Of a stretch of 64,000 nucleotides of DNA, positions 16,495 through 26,011 are shown piece after piece (the stretch's first letter is position 1; each line of letters begins with the position of its first letter). The position numbers were made by a program, and so were the translations under genes. Source of the stretch: JBAXAM01 sp037142515. Its GTDB lineage: Bacteria > Pseudomonadota > Gammaproteobacteria > UBA9339. The notes beneath the pieces were generated by a model that saw nothing but the letters and a program-made list of their open reading frames with translations, made no database searches and had not been told where the DNA came from. Where the stretch lies: assembly GCA_037142515.1 (NCBI GenBank), contig JBAXAM010000002.1:1-64000 (forward strand), in the 5' to 3' direction.

Positions 16495-16815
16495 TTAATG
16501 TAATTTAATTAGAAAACCAAGTATTGCAACACCAACCGAAATCATTCCGCCAGTTGCAATAACGGTCCTATACCCCATATTTACAATATCTTTTCTAACT
16601 AGCTCTATTTTTAAATCCAGCTCTTTTATATCTTGCTTAGTTGCAAGATTGCCATAAATCAAATCGTTAATCGCATCAGTTTGCTCTTTAACGAATTCAA
16701 CTTGAGCCTTAGCGAATTCAACTTGAGCCTCTACTTGACTTTCATTAACTCCAGCTTTTTGCAAATTCTTAGCAAATTGGAAGATATCAAATGTCGCTGT
16801 CGCTGCATGTGTCAT
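16495..16815 (-). CDS. Small coiled-coil membrane protein (DUF1640/CCDC90-like)
   Basis: This 106-residue protein starts with TFDIFQFAKNLQKAGVNESQ, the typical opening of DUF1640 proteins. A charged coiled coil (about 25-82) and a C-terminal membrane helix (about 84-104) follow. In the coil the heptads EFAKAQV and EFVKEQT come from an 18-base exact DNA duplication. AAGGGTGA lies before the ATG. Function is unknown; family members are found in bacteria and mitochondria. It stands alone between secF and nifJ. Confidence 0.8.
   Translation of the reverse strand: MTHAATATFDIFQFAKNLQKAGVNESQVEAQVEFAKAQVEFVKEQTDAINDLIYGNLATKQDIKELDLKIELVRKDIVNMGYRTVIATGGMISVGVAILGFLIKLH
16692..16730. repeat. Short tandem duplication inside the coiled-coil gene
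   Basis: CGAATTCAACTTGAGCCT occurs twice, at 16692-16709 and 16713-16730, with a 21-base period. It adds exactly one heptad to the coiled coil, so the register is kept. Confidence 0.85.
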
Positions 16816-16876
16816 AAATCACCCTTGTTATTCTCTGTACATTATGATTATACATTATTTTTATGAAAATCATTAA

Positions 16877-19800
16877 TTATTTAACCGCAGCCATATCAAC
16901 ATATATTTTCCAGCGACGAGCTACGTCTTCCTGTAGTTTCTTCAGCAGTTCTTCTGCTCGCTCAGGCTGCTGGGACACAAGCACTTTAAAGCGCGCTTCA
17001 TTATAAATATAATCACGCACAGAAACTGTCGGCTCTTTGGAGTCTAGTTGCAGCGGATTTAAGTTTTGTTTAATGCGATCTGGATGATAACGATATAGCG
17101 GCCAAAACCCACTATTAACTGCTAGTTTTTGCTGCTCAACGCCATTGCGTAAATTATAACCATGAGCAATACAATGACTATATGCAATAATAAGTGAAGG
17201 TCCTGGATATTTTTCAGCTTCGATAATCGCACGTACTGCTTGAGTTGGATTGGCGCCAAGTGATATTTGCGCCACATAAGCACTACCATAAGTCATAGCT
17301 ATCATCCCTAAATCTTTGCGTGCCAAAGCTTTACCGGCAGTAGCAAATTTAGCTACAGCACCACGTGGTGTTGATTTCGACGCTTGACCGCCAGTATTAG
17401 AATATACTTCAGTATCTAAAACCAGAATATTAACATTGCGATCGCTAGCAAGCACATGATCTAATCCACCATAGCCAATATCATATGCCCAGCCATCACC
17501 ACCCATTAACCATATGCTTTTTTTAATAAAATGCTCTACCAGCATGTATAAATGCTTAGCACGAGTATCTTGAATTTTTTCTAATTTTTCTTTTAATTCA
17601 GCAATTCGCTGCCGCTGCAAAAAAATACTTTTTTCATCACTTTCATTAATACCTTTTATTAAATTATTAACTAAATCAGAACCGATTTTATCGGTAAAGA
17701 ACTTTAGCATTTCTATTGCCAACTCTTGCTGCTTGTCTTCAGACAAACGAAAGCCAAACCCAAATTCAGCATTATCTTCAAATAACGAATTCGACCACGC
17801 TGGTCCACGACCAGCGCTGTCAAAAGTCCAAGGGGTTGTTGGTAAATTACCGCCATAAATTGAAGTACAACCAGTAGCGTTGGCAACAAGCATTCGATCA
17901 CCAAACAACTGACTAACTAATTTTACATACGGCGTCTCACCACAACCAGCACAGGCTCCAGAAAATTCAAAATATGGCTGAAAATATTGCACTCCTCGCA
18001 CATTGGAGCTATCAATTTCGCATCGGTCGTTATATGGCAAGGTCTCAAAAAATTCAACATTCTTACGCTCTGCCTCTAAGCGTGGCGCCTTAGGCGAAAG
18101 CATCATAGCTCTGACACTACGATTTTCTTTATTAACAGCTGGACATACTTCGTGACATAAACCACACCCAGTACAATCTTCGGCATAAATCTGTAATCTA
18201 AATTGATCACTAGAAAAATCTTTAGCTAAGCATTTTACTGTTTTAAAAGACTCAGGTGCGCTAGCTAGCTTTTCTGGAGCACAATGCTTTGTTCGAATCA
18301 CACCATGTGGACAAATAAGACTACATTGTCCGCATTGCACACATAAATCTTCATGCCACTCGGCAACTATCTGTGAAACATTGCGCTTTTCCCACTTTGT
18401 CGTACCGGTAGGATAGGTACCATCATTTGGTATTGCACTTACGGGTAGGCTATCACCTTGCTCAGCCATGAGTACTGCAGTAAACTTCTGCACAAATTCA
18501 GGAGCTTTAGCACTAACAATAGGTGCAAGCTCATAGCTCTGCGATGAAACTTTATCAGGAATCTTAACTTCAAATAAATTAGCCAAAGTTTGATCAACAG
18601 CAGCAAAATTTTGCTTAATTACTTCTTCACCCTTGCGCTTATAAGTTTTAGCAATAGACTCTTTAATTTTAACAATAGCGTCTTCACGCGATAAAATACC
18701 AGAAATAGCAAAGAAGCATGTTTGCATAATAGTATTGGTTCTGCTGCCCATACCAGTGGCAGCGGCAACTTTATCAGCGTCGATAATATAAAATTTTAGT
18801 TTTTTAGCTAAAATCTTTTCGGAAATAATTCGTGGCAGATGATCCCACACTTCATTTGGACCAAACGGACTGTTTAACAGGAAAGTACCGCCAACAACCG
18901 CATTATCTAAAATAGTATTCGAATTAACAAAACCAAACTGATGGCAACCAATGAAATCAGCAGCAACAATTAAATATGGCGCGCTTATTGGCTCAGGAGA
19001 AAACCGCAAATGCGAAACGGTTTTTGATCCAGATTTTTTCGAATCATAAACAAAATAACCCTGCACATATAGGTTGGTTTCTCCACCAATAATTTTTATT
19101 GTATTTTTATTAGCCCCAACTGTACCATCGGAACCAAGTCCATAAAAAATAGAGCATTTGTGCTTACTGTCGACGGATCCAAAACTCTGATCGTATACTA
19201 AGCTAGTATTAGTTACATCGTCATTAATGCCAACAGTAAAATGATTTTTCGGCGCGTCTTTTTTTAATTCATCAAATACTGCACGGACCATGGCTGGCGT
19301 AAACTCTTTTGAAGATAAACCATAACGGCCACCAATAATTTTTGGGTAGCCATTTTTAAAAGGCAGATTACCGAGATTAAAAGCTTCGCTCACCGCCGTT
19401 AATACATCTTGGTACAAAGGCTCGCCTGCCGAACCAGGCTCTTTTGTACGATCTAATACAGCAATTGATTTAGTACTCACTGGCAGAGCTTGTATCAGGT
19501 GATCAACGGAAAATGGACGATATAAATAAACTTGTACTACTCCAACTTTTTCACCTTGAGCAACTAAAAAATTAATAGCATTGATAGCCACTTTGGCACC
19601 AGAGCCAATAATAACTATTACTTTTTCAGCAGCAGGATCACCATAGTACTGCATCAAACGATATTGTCTGCCGGTAAGCTTAGCAAACTTATTCATATAC
19701 TTTTCCACTAACGCAGGAATTTTTGCATAAAATGGGTTTACAGTTTCGCGTCCCTGAAAATAGACATCAGGATTTTGCGCACTACCACGCATACATGGAT

Positions 19801-20434
19801 GCTCAGGATTAAGCGCCCGCTTGCGATGCTCAAGCACTAAATCTTCACTAATCATCTCACGAATTTGCTCATCCGATATTTTTTCAATCTTATTTATTTC
19901 ATGACTAATCCTAAACCCTTCAAAAAAGTGCAAGAACGGTATGCGAGCTTCTAAAGTTGTTGCATGCGCAATTAAAGCAAAATCATGAGCTTCTTGGACA
20001 CTACCGGATGCTAGCATCGCAAAACCAGTATCGCGTGCACTCATAACATCGCTATGATCACCAAAAATTGATAATGCTTGTGCGGCCAACGAACGCGATG
20101 CCACATGAATTACAGTTGCGGTTAGTTCTCCAGCAATTTTGTACATATTAGGCAACATCAAGAGCAACCCTTGAGATGCCGTATAAGTCGTAGCTAAAGC
20201 CCCTGTCTGAAGTGTCCCATGCAACGCACCAGCCGCACCACCTTCACTCTGCATTTCGATAACTTGAGGTACGCTGCCCCAAATATTTTTTAGTCCATCT
20301 GCCGCCCACTGATCAGCAAATTCACCCATCGTAGTTGATGGCGTAATCGGATAAATTACACTAATTTCAGTTACGCGATAGGCAATGTGTGCTACTGCTT
20401 CATTACCATCCATCATTTTTAAATTTGCACTCAT
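16877..20434 (-). CDS. nifJ: Pyruvate:ferredoxin (flavodoxin) oxidoreductase
   Basis: A single-chain PFOR of 1,185 residues, full length. It converts pyruvate and CoA to acetyl-CoA and CO2, reducing ferredoxin or flavodoxin. The N-terminal domain opens MDGNEAVAHIAYRVTEISVI. Two 4Fe-4S motifs lie near residues 690 and 745 (CVQCGQCSLICP; CTGCGLCHEVCP). Cys residues for the proximal cluster are in CAGCGETPY, NATGCTSIYGG and SHCIAHGYN, and thiamine-diphosphate residues are around GGDGWAYDIGYGGLDH. AGGAG precedes the ATG, 1 base after the stop of the GltD-like gene, so the two are co-transcribed. PFOR is mainly anaerobic or microaerobic and uncommon in aerobic gammaproteobacteria. Confidence 0.96.
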   Translation of the reverse strand: MSANLKMMDGNEAVAHIAYRVTEISVIYPITPSTTMGEFADQWAADGLKNIWGSVPQVIEMQSEGGAAGALHGTLQTGALATTYTASQGLLLMLPNMYKIAGELTATVIHVASRSLAAQALSIFGDHSDVMSARDTGFAMLASGSVQEAHDFALIAHATTLEARIPFLHFFEGFRISHEINKIEKISDEQIREMISEDLVLEHRKRALNPEHPCMRGSAQNPDVYFQGRETVNPFYAKIPALVEKYMNKFAKLTGRQYRLMQYYGDPAAEKVIVIIGSGAKVAINAINFLVAQGEKVGVVQVYLYRPFSVDHLIQALPVSTKSIAVLDRTKEPGSAGEPLYQDVLTAVSEAFNLGNLPFKNGYPKIIGGRYGLSSKEFTPAMVRAVFDELKKDAPKNHFTVGINDDVTNTSLVYDQSFGSVDSKHKCSIFYGLGSDGTVGANKNTIKIIGGETNLYVQGYFVYDSKKSGSKTVSHLRFSPEPISAPYLIVAADFIGCHQFGFVNSNTILDNAVVGGTFLLNSPFGPNEVWDHLPRIISEKILAKKLKFYIIDADKVAAATGMGSRTNTIMQTCFFAISGILSREDAIVKIKESIAKTYKRKGEEVIKQNFAAVDQTLANLFEVKIPDKVSSQSYELAPIVSAKAPEFVQKFTAVLMAEQGDSLPVSAIPNDGTYPTGTTKWEKRNVSQIVAEWHEDLCVQCGQCSLICPHGVIRTKHCAPEKLASAPESFKTVKCLAKDFSSDQFRLQIYAEDCTGCGLCHEVCPAVNKENRSVRAMMLSPKAPRLEAERKNVEFFETLPYNDRCEIDSSNVRGVQYFQPYFEFSGACAGCGETPYVKLVSQLFGDRMLVANATGCTSIYGGNLPTTPWTFDSAGRGPAWSNSLFEDNAEFGFGFRLSEDKQQELAIEMLKFFTDKIGSDLVNNLIKGINESDEKSIFLQRQRIAELKEKLEKIQDTRAKHLYMLVEHFIKKSIWLMGGDGWAYDIGYGGLDHVLASDRNVNILVLDTEVYSNTGGQASKSTPRGAVAKFATAGKALARKDLGMIAMTYGSAYVAQISLGANPTQAVRAIIEAEKYPGPSLIIAYSHCIAHGYNLRNGVEQQKLAVNSGFWPLYRYHPDRIKQNLNPLQLDSKEPTVSVRDYIYNEARFKVLVSQQPERAEELLKKLQEDVARRWKIYVDMAAVK

Positions 20435-20435
20435 T

Positions 20436-22004
20436 TCAATTGCTCCTATTCAACATTATGATCGCTCCACAGGGACAAGCCTTAAAGCACTTGCCACAAC
20501 CAATACATTTTTCAATATCAATATTGTAACGTTTTCCAGGACCCAATTTGGTAATTGCTTTAACTGGACAGGCATTGTAACAAGCATCACATTCAAAACA
20601 ATTGCCACACGAAAAACAGCGTTTGGTTTCATACAAAGCCTCCCTCTTATTGCAGCTCTGTATTGCTTCAATAAAAGATTTAGACCTAATGCCAGCTTCT
20701 CGTATTTGCTCTTTAGTTTTGATCGATTTTGCTTCATTAGCATTGATGTGTAATTGATCAAAAAGCGCTGCTTCATGCCGCGCTGGAAAATTAAAGTTCG
20801 TACCTTTTAAATAAGCATTAATATGATACGCCGCATGCTTCCCTTGACCAACTGCCACCGTAACACTGCGATCATATGGAATCATATCACCGCCAGCAAA
20901 AATACCGCTGTATCCAGTCATATAATCCTCATCAACCGTAACAACTCCATTGGTTTGAATCTCTAATCCTGGGACTTTGCGCAAAAATTCGGAATCAGGA
21001 GTTTGATTCAGCGCAAAAATCAGAGCATCAATCTCAATGTTTTCTATCTTACCAGAATGTTGCGCCCTACCCCTATCATCTAGTTCATTAACGCTTAAAG
21101 ACAAAGTATTTTTAGTAAGGCCAACAATGGTACGTAAAAAAATAAACTTAACACCTTCCTCCAAAGCTTCCTGAACCTCTTGTGGAAATGCTGACATTTT
21201 TTCGCGTGTACGATGATAAATAATAGATATATCAGACACACCCAACCGTTTAGCACTACGCGCAACGTCAATTGCTGTATTACCACCACCATAAATCGCC
21301 AAATGCGGACCAAGATGGGGCGGTCTACCAAAAGTTGTCTCTCGTAAATAATCGACAGCATCAATCATCGGACATGGATTTTCAACTGGGAAAACAAGAT
21401 TTTTCCCTAAGTGAGCGCCAATTGCCAAAAATACCACATCAAAACCACCGCGCTCTTTTTCCAAAACCACATCTTCAACCCTTTGATTATATTCAATTTT
21501 TATACCCATGTTTAAAATACGGTTTATTTCACCAGCTAAAATTTCTCTAGGTAGACGATAGGCGGGAATACCGACAAGCATTGTTCCACCAGCTTGCGGC
21601 AGAGCTTCGTAAATTGTAATTTCATGACCAGATAAGCGCAAATGATAAGCAGCTGATAATCCTGCAGGTCCAGCCCCTACAATTAAAACTTTTTTACCAG
21701 TAGCGGCCCCTGCTTGCACAGCCCAACTTTCAGCGAGAGCCATATCACCTAAGAATCGCTCAACACAATGAATACCAACAGACTCATCATATTGAATTCT
21801 ATTACATTTTGTTTCACAGTAATGATAGCAAACCCGCCCATGAATTGCCGGAAACGGATTGTTTTGCACAATAGTCTCCCAAGCTTCACGAAACTTCTCT
21901 TGCTCGGCTAAATTTAACCATTTTTGAATATTTTCCCCGGCCGGACAGGCATTATTACATGGCGGCAGTCGATCAATATAGGCAGCGATCATTTTAGATT
22001 TCAT
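20436..22004 (-). CDS. GltD-like FAD/NAD(P) oxidoreductase with C-terminal ferredoxin domain
   Basis: The 522-residue protein resembles the glutamate synthase small subunit. An N-terminal Cys-rich iron-sulfur domain (CNNACPAGENIQKWL, CYHYCETKCNR) is followed by an FAD site (VLIVGAGPAGLSAAYHL) and an NAD(P) site (IYGGGNTAIDVARSAKRLG). Near the C-terminus CFSCGNCFECDACYNACP and CIGCGKCFKACPCGA suggest two 4Fe-4S clusters. No glutamate synthase large subunit is nearby. Co-transcription with PFOR suggests it passes electrons between ferredoxin-level carriers and NAD(P)H (inference). ATG 22004 follows AAGGTGAT; an upstream TTG is less likely. A perfect -10 TATAAT lies at 22036-22041 on this strand. 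Confidence 0.85.
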   Translation of the reverse strand: MKSKMIAAYIDRLPPCNNACPAGENIQKWLNLAEQEKFREAWETIVQNNPFPAIHGRVCYHYCETKCNRIQYDESVGIHCVERFLGDMALAESWAVQAGAATGKKVLIVGAGPAGLSAAYHLRLSGHEITIYEALPQAGGTMLVGIPAYRLPREILAGEINRILNMGIKIEYNQRVEDVVLEKERGGFDVVFLAIGAHLGKNLVFPVENPCPMIDAVDYLRETTFGRPPHLGPHLAIYGGGNTAIDVARSAKRLGVSDISIIYHRTREKMSAFPQEVQEALEEGVKFIFLRTIVGLTKNTLSLSVNELDDRGRAQHSGKIENIEIDALIFALNQTPDSEFLRKVPGLEIQTNGVVTVDEDYMTGYSGIFAGGDMIPYDRSVTVAVGQGKHAAYHINAYLKGTNFNFPARHEAALFDQLHINANEAKSIKTKEQIREAGIRSKSFIEAIQSCNKREALYETKRCFSCGNCFECDACYNACPVKAITKLGPGKRYNIDIEKCIGCGKCFKACPCGAIIMLNRSN

Positions 22005-22110
22005 ACTCAATCACCTTATTTTCTACGGTATTTTGATTATACTAAACCTGAAAAACGTGAAATACAATCATAAATACTATATTATCTGCATAAAAACTAG
22101 GAGCTGAATT

Positions 22111-22443
22111 ATGGATTGCATTTTCTGCAAAATTGTCGCCGGCACATTGCCAGCAAAAATTATCTATCAAGATAAAGAAATCATAGCATTTGATGATATA
22201 TATCCAAAAGCACCGCAACATAAACTAATTATCCCACGCAAACATATTGCAACCATAAATGATTTATCACCAGAAGATGAAAGTTTAGTTGGTCGCATGA
22301 TTTTAGTCGCGAAAAAATTAGCAACAGAACTTGAAATTGCGCAAAGCGGTTATCGCATTTCAATCAACTGTAACAAAGATGGTGGACAAGTTGTTTATCA
22401 CTTGCACTTACACCTAATGGGCGGACGATCCCTTCAATGGTAA
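22111..22443 (+). CDS. hinT: HIT-family purine nucleoside phosphoramidase
   Basis: A 110-residue histidine-triad protein, standard HinT length. DCIFCKIVAGTLPAKIIYQD at the start and HLHLHLMGGR near the end carry the zinc-type Cys residues and the catalytic histidine triad. HinT hydrolyses AMP-phosphoramidates and aminoacyl adenylates. TAGGAG precedes the ATG. Its last codons overlap the start of the export adaptor, so it leads the exporter operon. Confidence 0.93.
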   Translation: MDCIFCKIVAGTLPAKIIYQDKEIIAFDDIYPKAPQHKLIIPRKHIATINDLSPEDESLVGRMILVAKKLATELEIAQSGYRISINCNKDGGQVVYHLHLHLMGGRSLQW

Positions 22444-23606
22444 ATCTCTCACAAAAAAAACGATTTAAATGGTCGATTGGCATTGGGCTTGGCGTTAGTT
22501 TAATGCTACTTTTTATTTTTCTGCATTTTAAAAAACCGGCTGTTACTACACCAATAGTTGCTGTTACAAAAAATTCTATTGTTGAGCAAGCTGAAGCAGT
22601 TGGTTACATTAAAGCGCACCACTTTATCACAGTTAAATCGCAAGTTGATGGCATAGTTGAAGCGACTTATCACAACGAAGGTGACTATGTGACAAAAAAC
22701 ACACCTCTTATTAAAATCAAACCAGCGCCTTCTCCGGAAGTATATGCTATAGCATACCAAGAGTTAGCCAATGCCATATCACAAGAAAAAGAGGCTGTGG
22801 CTGTACTCAAGCGCCAAAAGCACTTATTAGAAAACTTGATCATTTCTGCCAATAATGTTGATTATACCTCCGCTCAAAATGAATATACTTTGGCAAAAAA
22901 CAATAGGATATTGGCTGGACAAAAATTAGACTTGTTAGAACGCGGTGAAATGCTTGTTGGTGGAAAGCAAATTGCAAGTGTTGTTATTAGTCCAATCGAT
23001 GGAAATATTTTATATCGCAGCGTTGATGTTGGTGATTCGGTAATTTCATTAACTTCTTCGCAAGAGGCAACAGCGCTATTTATAATTGCAAACATGCATG
23101 ATCTAATGTTTGAGGGTTCAGTTGATGAGCGCGATGCGGCAAAAGTAAAGACCGGCATGACTGCTAAAATTAAAATTGGTTCATTACCTGACCAAGAAAT
23201 TATGGGCAAAATTAGCAATATCGCATTACAATCCGATAAAGAAAACTCAAGCTTAGGACTTACGTCATCAAATACTACAAACTCACCATTCAACGTTGGT
23301 TTTAAGGTTGAAATTACTGAGTTGCAACTTCCAAAAGATTTAGTATTGCGCTCCGGCTATTCTGCTACTGCAACTGTTGCAATTAAAAAAGTTGGTGATG
23401 TGTTGGTATTGCCGCTACGCGTAATACAGTATAAAGACACCAAACCCCATGTCTTGCTACCAACTAATAAAAAAGATAAAAAACCAAAAGAACAACCGGT
23501 TGAATTGGGCGTGAGCGATAATATTAATGTAGAAATCAAAAGTGGTTTGAAGCTCGGCGATAAAGTAATAGATCAGCCAGATGCAACGGTAACAACACAG
23601 GATTAA
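22437..23606 (+). CDS. Periplasmic adaptor (MacA/HlyD-type membrane fusion protein) of an ABC exporter
   Basis: This 389-residue adaptor has a short cytoplasmic N-terminus, a membrane anchor (about 13-30) and a split lipoyl domain (VEQAEAVGYIKAHHFITVKS before the hairpin, VVISPIDGNILYRSVDVGDS after). A coiled-coil hairpin (about 100-165) lies between the halves, followed by beta-barrel and membrane-proximal domains. MacA-type adaptors link an inner-membrane ABC pump to TolC. It is followed without a gap by two permeases and an ATPase. TolC is not in the window and the substrate is unknown. Confidence 0.88.
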   Translation: MVNLSQKKRFKWSIGIGLGVSLMLLFIFLHFKKPAVTTPIVAVTKNSIVEQAEAVGYIKAHHFITVKSQVDGIVEATYHNEGDYVTKNTPLIKIKPAPSPEVYAIAYQELANAISQEKEAVAVLKRQKHLLENLIISANNVDYTSAQNEYTLAKNNRILAGQKLDLLERGEMLVGGKQIASVVISPIDGNILYRSVDVGDSVISLTSSQEATALFIIANMHDLMFEGSVDERDAAKVKTGMTAKIKIGSLPDQEIMGKISNIALQSDKENSSLGLTSSNTTNSPFNVGFKVEITELQLPKDLVLRSGYSATATVAIKKVGDVLVLPLRVIQYKDTKPHVLLPTNKKDKKPKEQPVELGVSDNINVEIKSGLKLGDKVIDQPDATVTTQD

Positions 23607-24794
23607 ATGCAAATCTTCTACAACATATGGCTTCACAAGCTACGTTCTGGCCTTGCTGTTTTCTGTATTGCTTTTGGTACCATTGCTGTTGTTGTTCTAC
23701 TGGCGCTTGGTACTGGTTTTCACGAAGCAAGCCAGCGTAACATGGATGTTGCCGATGGTTCTTTTGTAGTTTGGCTTGGTAGAAGCGAGAAGTCATATGC
23801 TGGCTATCCCAAGGGAAGAGAGAACCAAATGAGTGTTGCTGATGTTTTAGCCTTACCAAAGGTTGCTCCAAATATCGAAGCGGTTTCTCCGCAGACACGT
23901 AACTCAGCCATTTTAAGCTACGCGGGTAAAGCATATACTAACGGCGTAATTGGAGTAGCTCCAGATTATGCACGCGTACGTAAAATAAAGCTGGCTACAG
24001 GCAGTCGGTTTATTAACAAAATTGATGTAGAACAACAATCGCGCGTTGCCGTTATTAGCGAAAAAACAAAAACAATGCTGTTTGGTCGCAGCGATGCTCT
24101 TGGTTTGAGATTTTTAATTAACAATATTCCCTTTACAGTAATTGGTGTATTAGCTGAAAATAATGGAGACACTGGTGACAGAGTAATTATCTCAAATCAA
24201 TCTTATACGACGCTATATGGTGACACTTATGTCAGCTTCTTTTGGGTATTACCAAAACCCGATACAGATCCAGTGCAGTTTGAGCATCTGTTGCGCAGTT
24301 ATTTCGCGCGGAAATGTCATTTCGATAAAAATGATAAAGGAGCCCTGGGTCTATGGAGTTCATATAAAATGTCTCAATTTATACGCTGGTTTTTTATAGG
24401 TGTTCAATTGTTTTTAGGCGCTTGTGGCGCAATGATTTTAGCTGTGGGAAGTATCGGCGTGGCTAATATTATGTTTTTGATCGTTACCGAAAGAACGTAC
24501 GAAATTGGCTTACGTAAGGCTATTGGCGCAACTGATAGGCAAATATTATTACAATTATTATTTGAGGCTTTAATCATTATTGGCATTGGCGGATGTTTGG
24601 GGATATGTATAGCTCTTGTTACAATTATAACCCTGCAACACATAACTTTGCCTCATTGGCTTGGTACGCCAGTATTATCATGGATAACAGTTGGTATAAC
24701 TATTTTTATTTTAGGATTGGTTGGACTTATAGTAGGTTTTTTCCCGGCACGTAGGGCGGCTAGGATGGATCCAATTGAGGCATTAATGTCATGA
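23607..24794 (+). CDS. MacB/FtsX-type ABC exporter permease (first)
   Basis: A 395-residue permease of the four-helix MacB/FtsX group. One N-terminal helix (about 12-34) is followed by a large periplasmic domain (about 40-265) and three C-terminal helices from about 270. The end is marked by TERTYEIGLRKAIGATDRQI, a conserved coupling motif, and FPARRAARMDPIEAL. The ATG directly follows the adaptor stop and the 3' end overlaps the second permease by ATGA. The ATP-binding domain is a separate protein, unlike in MacB. Confidence 0.88.
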   Translation: MQIFYNIWLHKLRSGLAVFCIAFGTIAVVVLLALGTGFHEASQRNMDVADGSFVVWLGRSEKSYAGYPKGRENQMSVADVLALPKVAPNIEAVSPQTRNSAILSYAGKAYTNGVIGVAPDYARVRKIKLATGSRFINKIDVEQQSRVAVISEKTKTMLFGRSDALGLRFLINNIPFTVIGVLAENNGDTGDRVIISNQSYTTLYGDTYVSFFWVLPKPDTDPVQFEHLLRSYFARKCHFDKNDKGALGLWSSYKMSQFIRWFFIGVQLFLGACGAMILAVGSIGVANIMFLIVTERTYEIGLRKAIGATDRQILLQLLFEALIIIGIGGCLGICIALVTIITLQHITLPHWLGTPVLSWITVGITIFILGLVGLIVGFFPARRAARMDPIEALMS

Positions 24795-26011
24795 TACCCC
24801 TGCGCGAAATTACCCAAGATTTATTCCATAAAAAAACTCGTATTATTTTGACGATTTTTGCTATTGCTTGGGGAACTTTTAGTATTGCTATTACGCTGGC
24901 AATTGGCGAAGGTTTGCGGCTAAATTTTGCGCGGACGATGGCAAATGCTGGTGAGAACTTGCTGACCATTACACCTGGCACGAGCTCTAATGAAGAATTA
25001 AAACTTACCAAACGTGATATTGATATTATTGCTACCCTGCCTAATGTAGCTAGCGTAACACCGCAGTATAAATTCACGCCCCAACTACGTTATCATGATC
25101 GCATTATTTATTATTCAGAGTTTTATGCTGTAACCCCAGAATACGCAACTATTCACCATGCGCAAGTTAGGCTAGGACAACGCTTTATCTCCGCTTTTGA
25201 TCTCAAACAAAAAAATAGTGTAGTGGTAATTGGAACCAAGATAGCTGATAAATTATTTGCTCCCGGAGAAAATCCCACGGGGGAAATAATTTATATTGAT
25301 AATCGCCCATTCATGATTATTGGTGTCATGCAGAAAAAACCACAAATGCATGCTACAGAAATCCCGGATGATTGGCTCAACTGGATTCCTGCATCAACTT
25401 ATGAATTATTAAACAATCCACAGAAAGTTGATGCTATCGAAATTTCTTATAAAGATATTAAAATGCTCGCGCAAACCAAAAATACCATTCAAAAAGTAAT
25501 AGCGCTAAATCATGGAGCCAACCCCAATGATGCCAATATTGTAAATTTTTCTGATTTAGAAAAAGATCAAGAAAAAACCAATAAATTTTTTATTGGGATG
25601 CAGATTTTTCTCGGTATTATTGGCGGTTTAACTTTGCTAATTGCAGGAATCGGCATTGCCAATGTAATGTATGCAACAGTCGCACGAGCAACACGAAAAA
25701 TTGGCCTTCAAATGGCGCTTGGCGCAACTACTAGACATATTCTAGCCTATTATATTTCCGAATCATTAGCAGCAACAGTCATTGGTGGCGTAATTGGCAT
25801 GATTATGACGGTATTAGCAGTTTATTTAATCCGCTTGATTCCTATGCAAGGAAAAATAATAGAATATATAGGCAAACCAGAACCTGTATTGTCGTTTTTT
25901 GTTTTGGCGATTGTAATCACAGTATTAGGAATAATAGGCTTTATTGCTGGATTATTGCCCGCAATAAAAGCAACAAAAGTTGATCCGGCTGAGGCATTGG
26001 TTTATGAGTGA
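24791..26011 (+). CDS. MacB/FtsX-type ABC exporter permease (second)
   Basis: A 406-residue permease of the same architecture as its upstream neighbour: an N-terminal helix (about 16-38), a periplasmic domain, and three C-terminal helices. ATRKIGLQMALGATTRHIL and the closing LLPAIKATKVDPAEAL correspond to the first permease's motifs, but overall similarity is low. The two probably form a heterodimer (inference). Overlaps of 4 bases upstream and 8 downstream indicate a tightly coupled operon. Confidence 0.88.
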   Translation: MIPLREITQDLFHKKTRIILTIFAIAWGTFSIAITLAIGEGLRLNFARTMANAGENLLTITPGTSSNEELKLTKRDIDIIATLPNVASVTPQYKFTPQLRYHDRIIYYSEFYAVTPEYATIHHAQVRLGQRFISAFDLKQKNSVVVIGTKIADKLFAPGENPTGEIIYIDNRPFMIIGVMQKKPQMHATEIPDDWLNWIPASTYELLNNPQKVDAIEISYKDIKMLAQTKNTIQKVIALNHGANPNDANIVNFSDLEKDQEKTNKFFIGMQIFLGIIGGLTLLIAGIGIANVMYATVARATRKIGLQMALGATTRHILAYYISESLAATVIGGVIGMIMTVLAVYLIRLIPMQGKIIEYIGKPEPVLSFFVLAIVITVLGIIGFIAGLLPAIKATKVDPAEALVYE

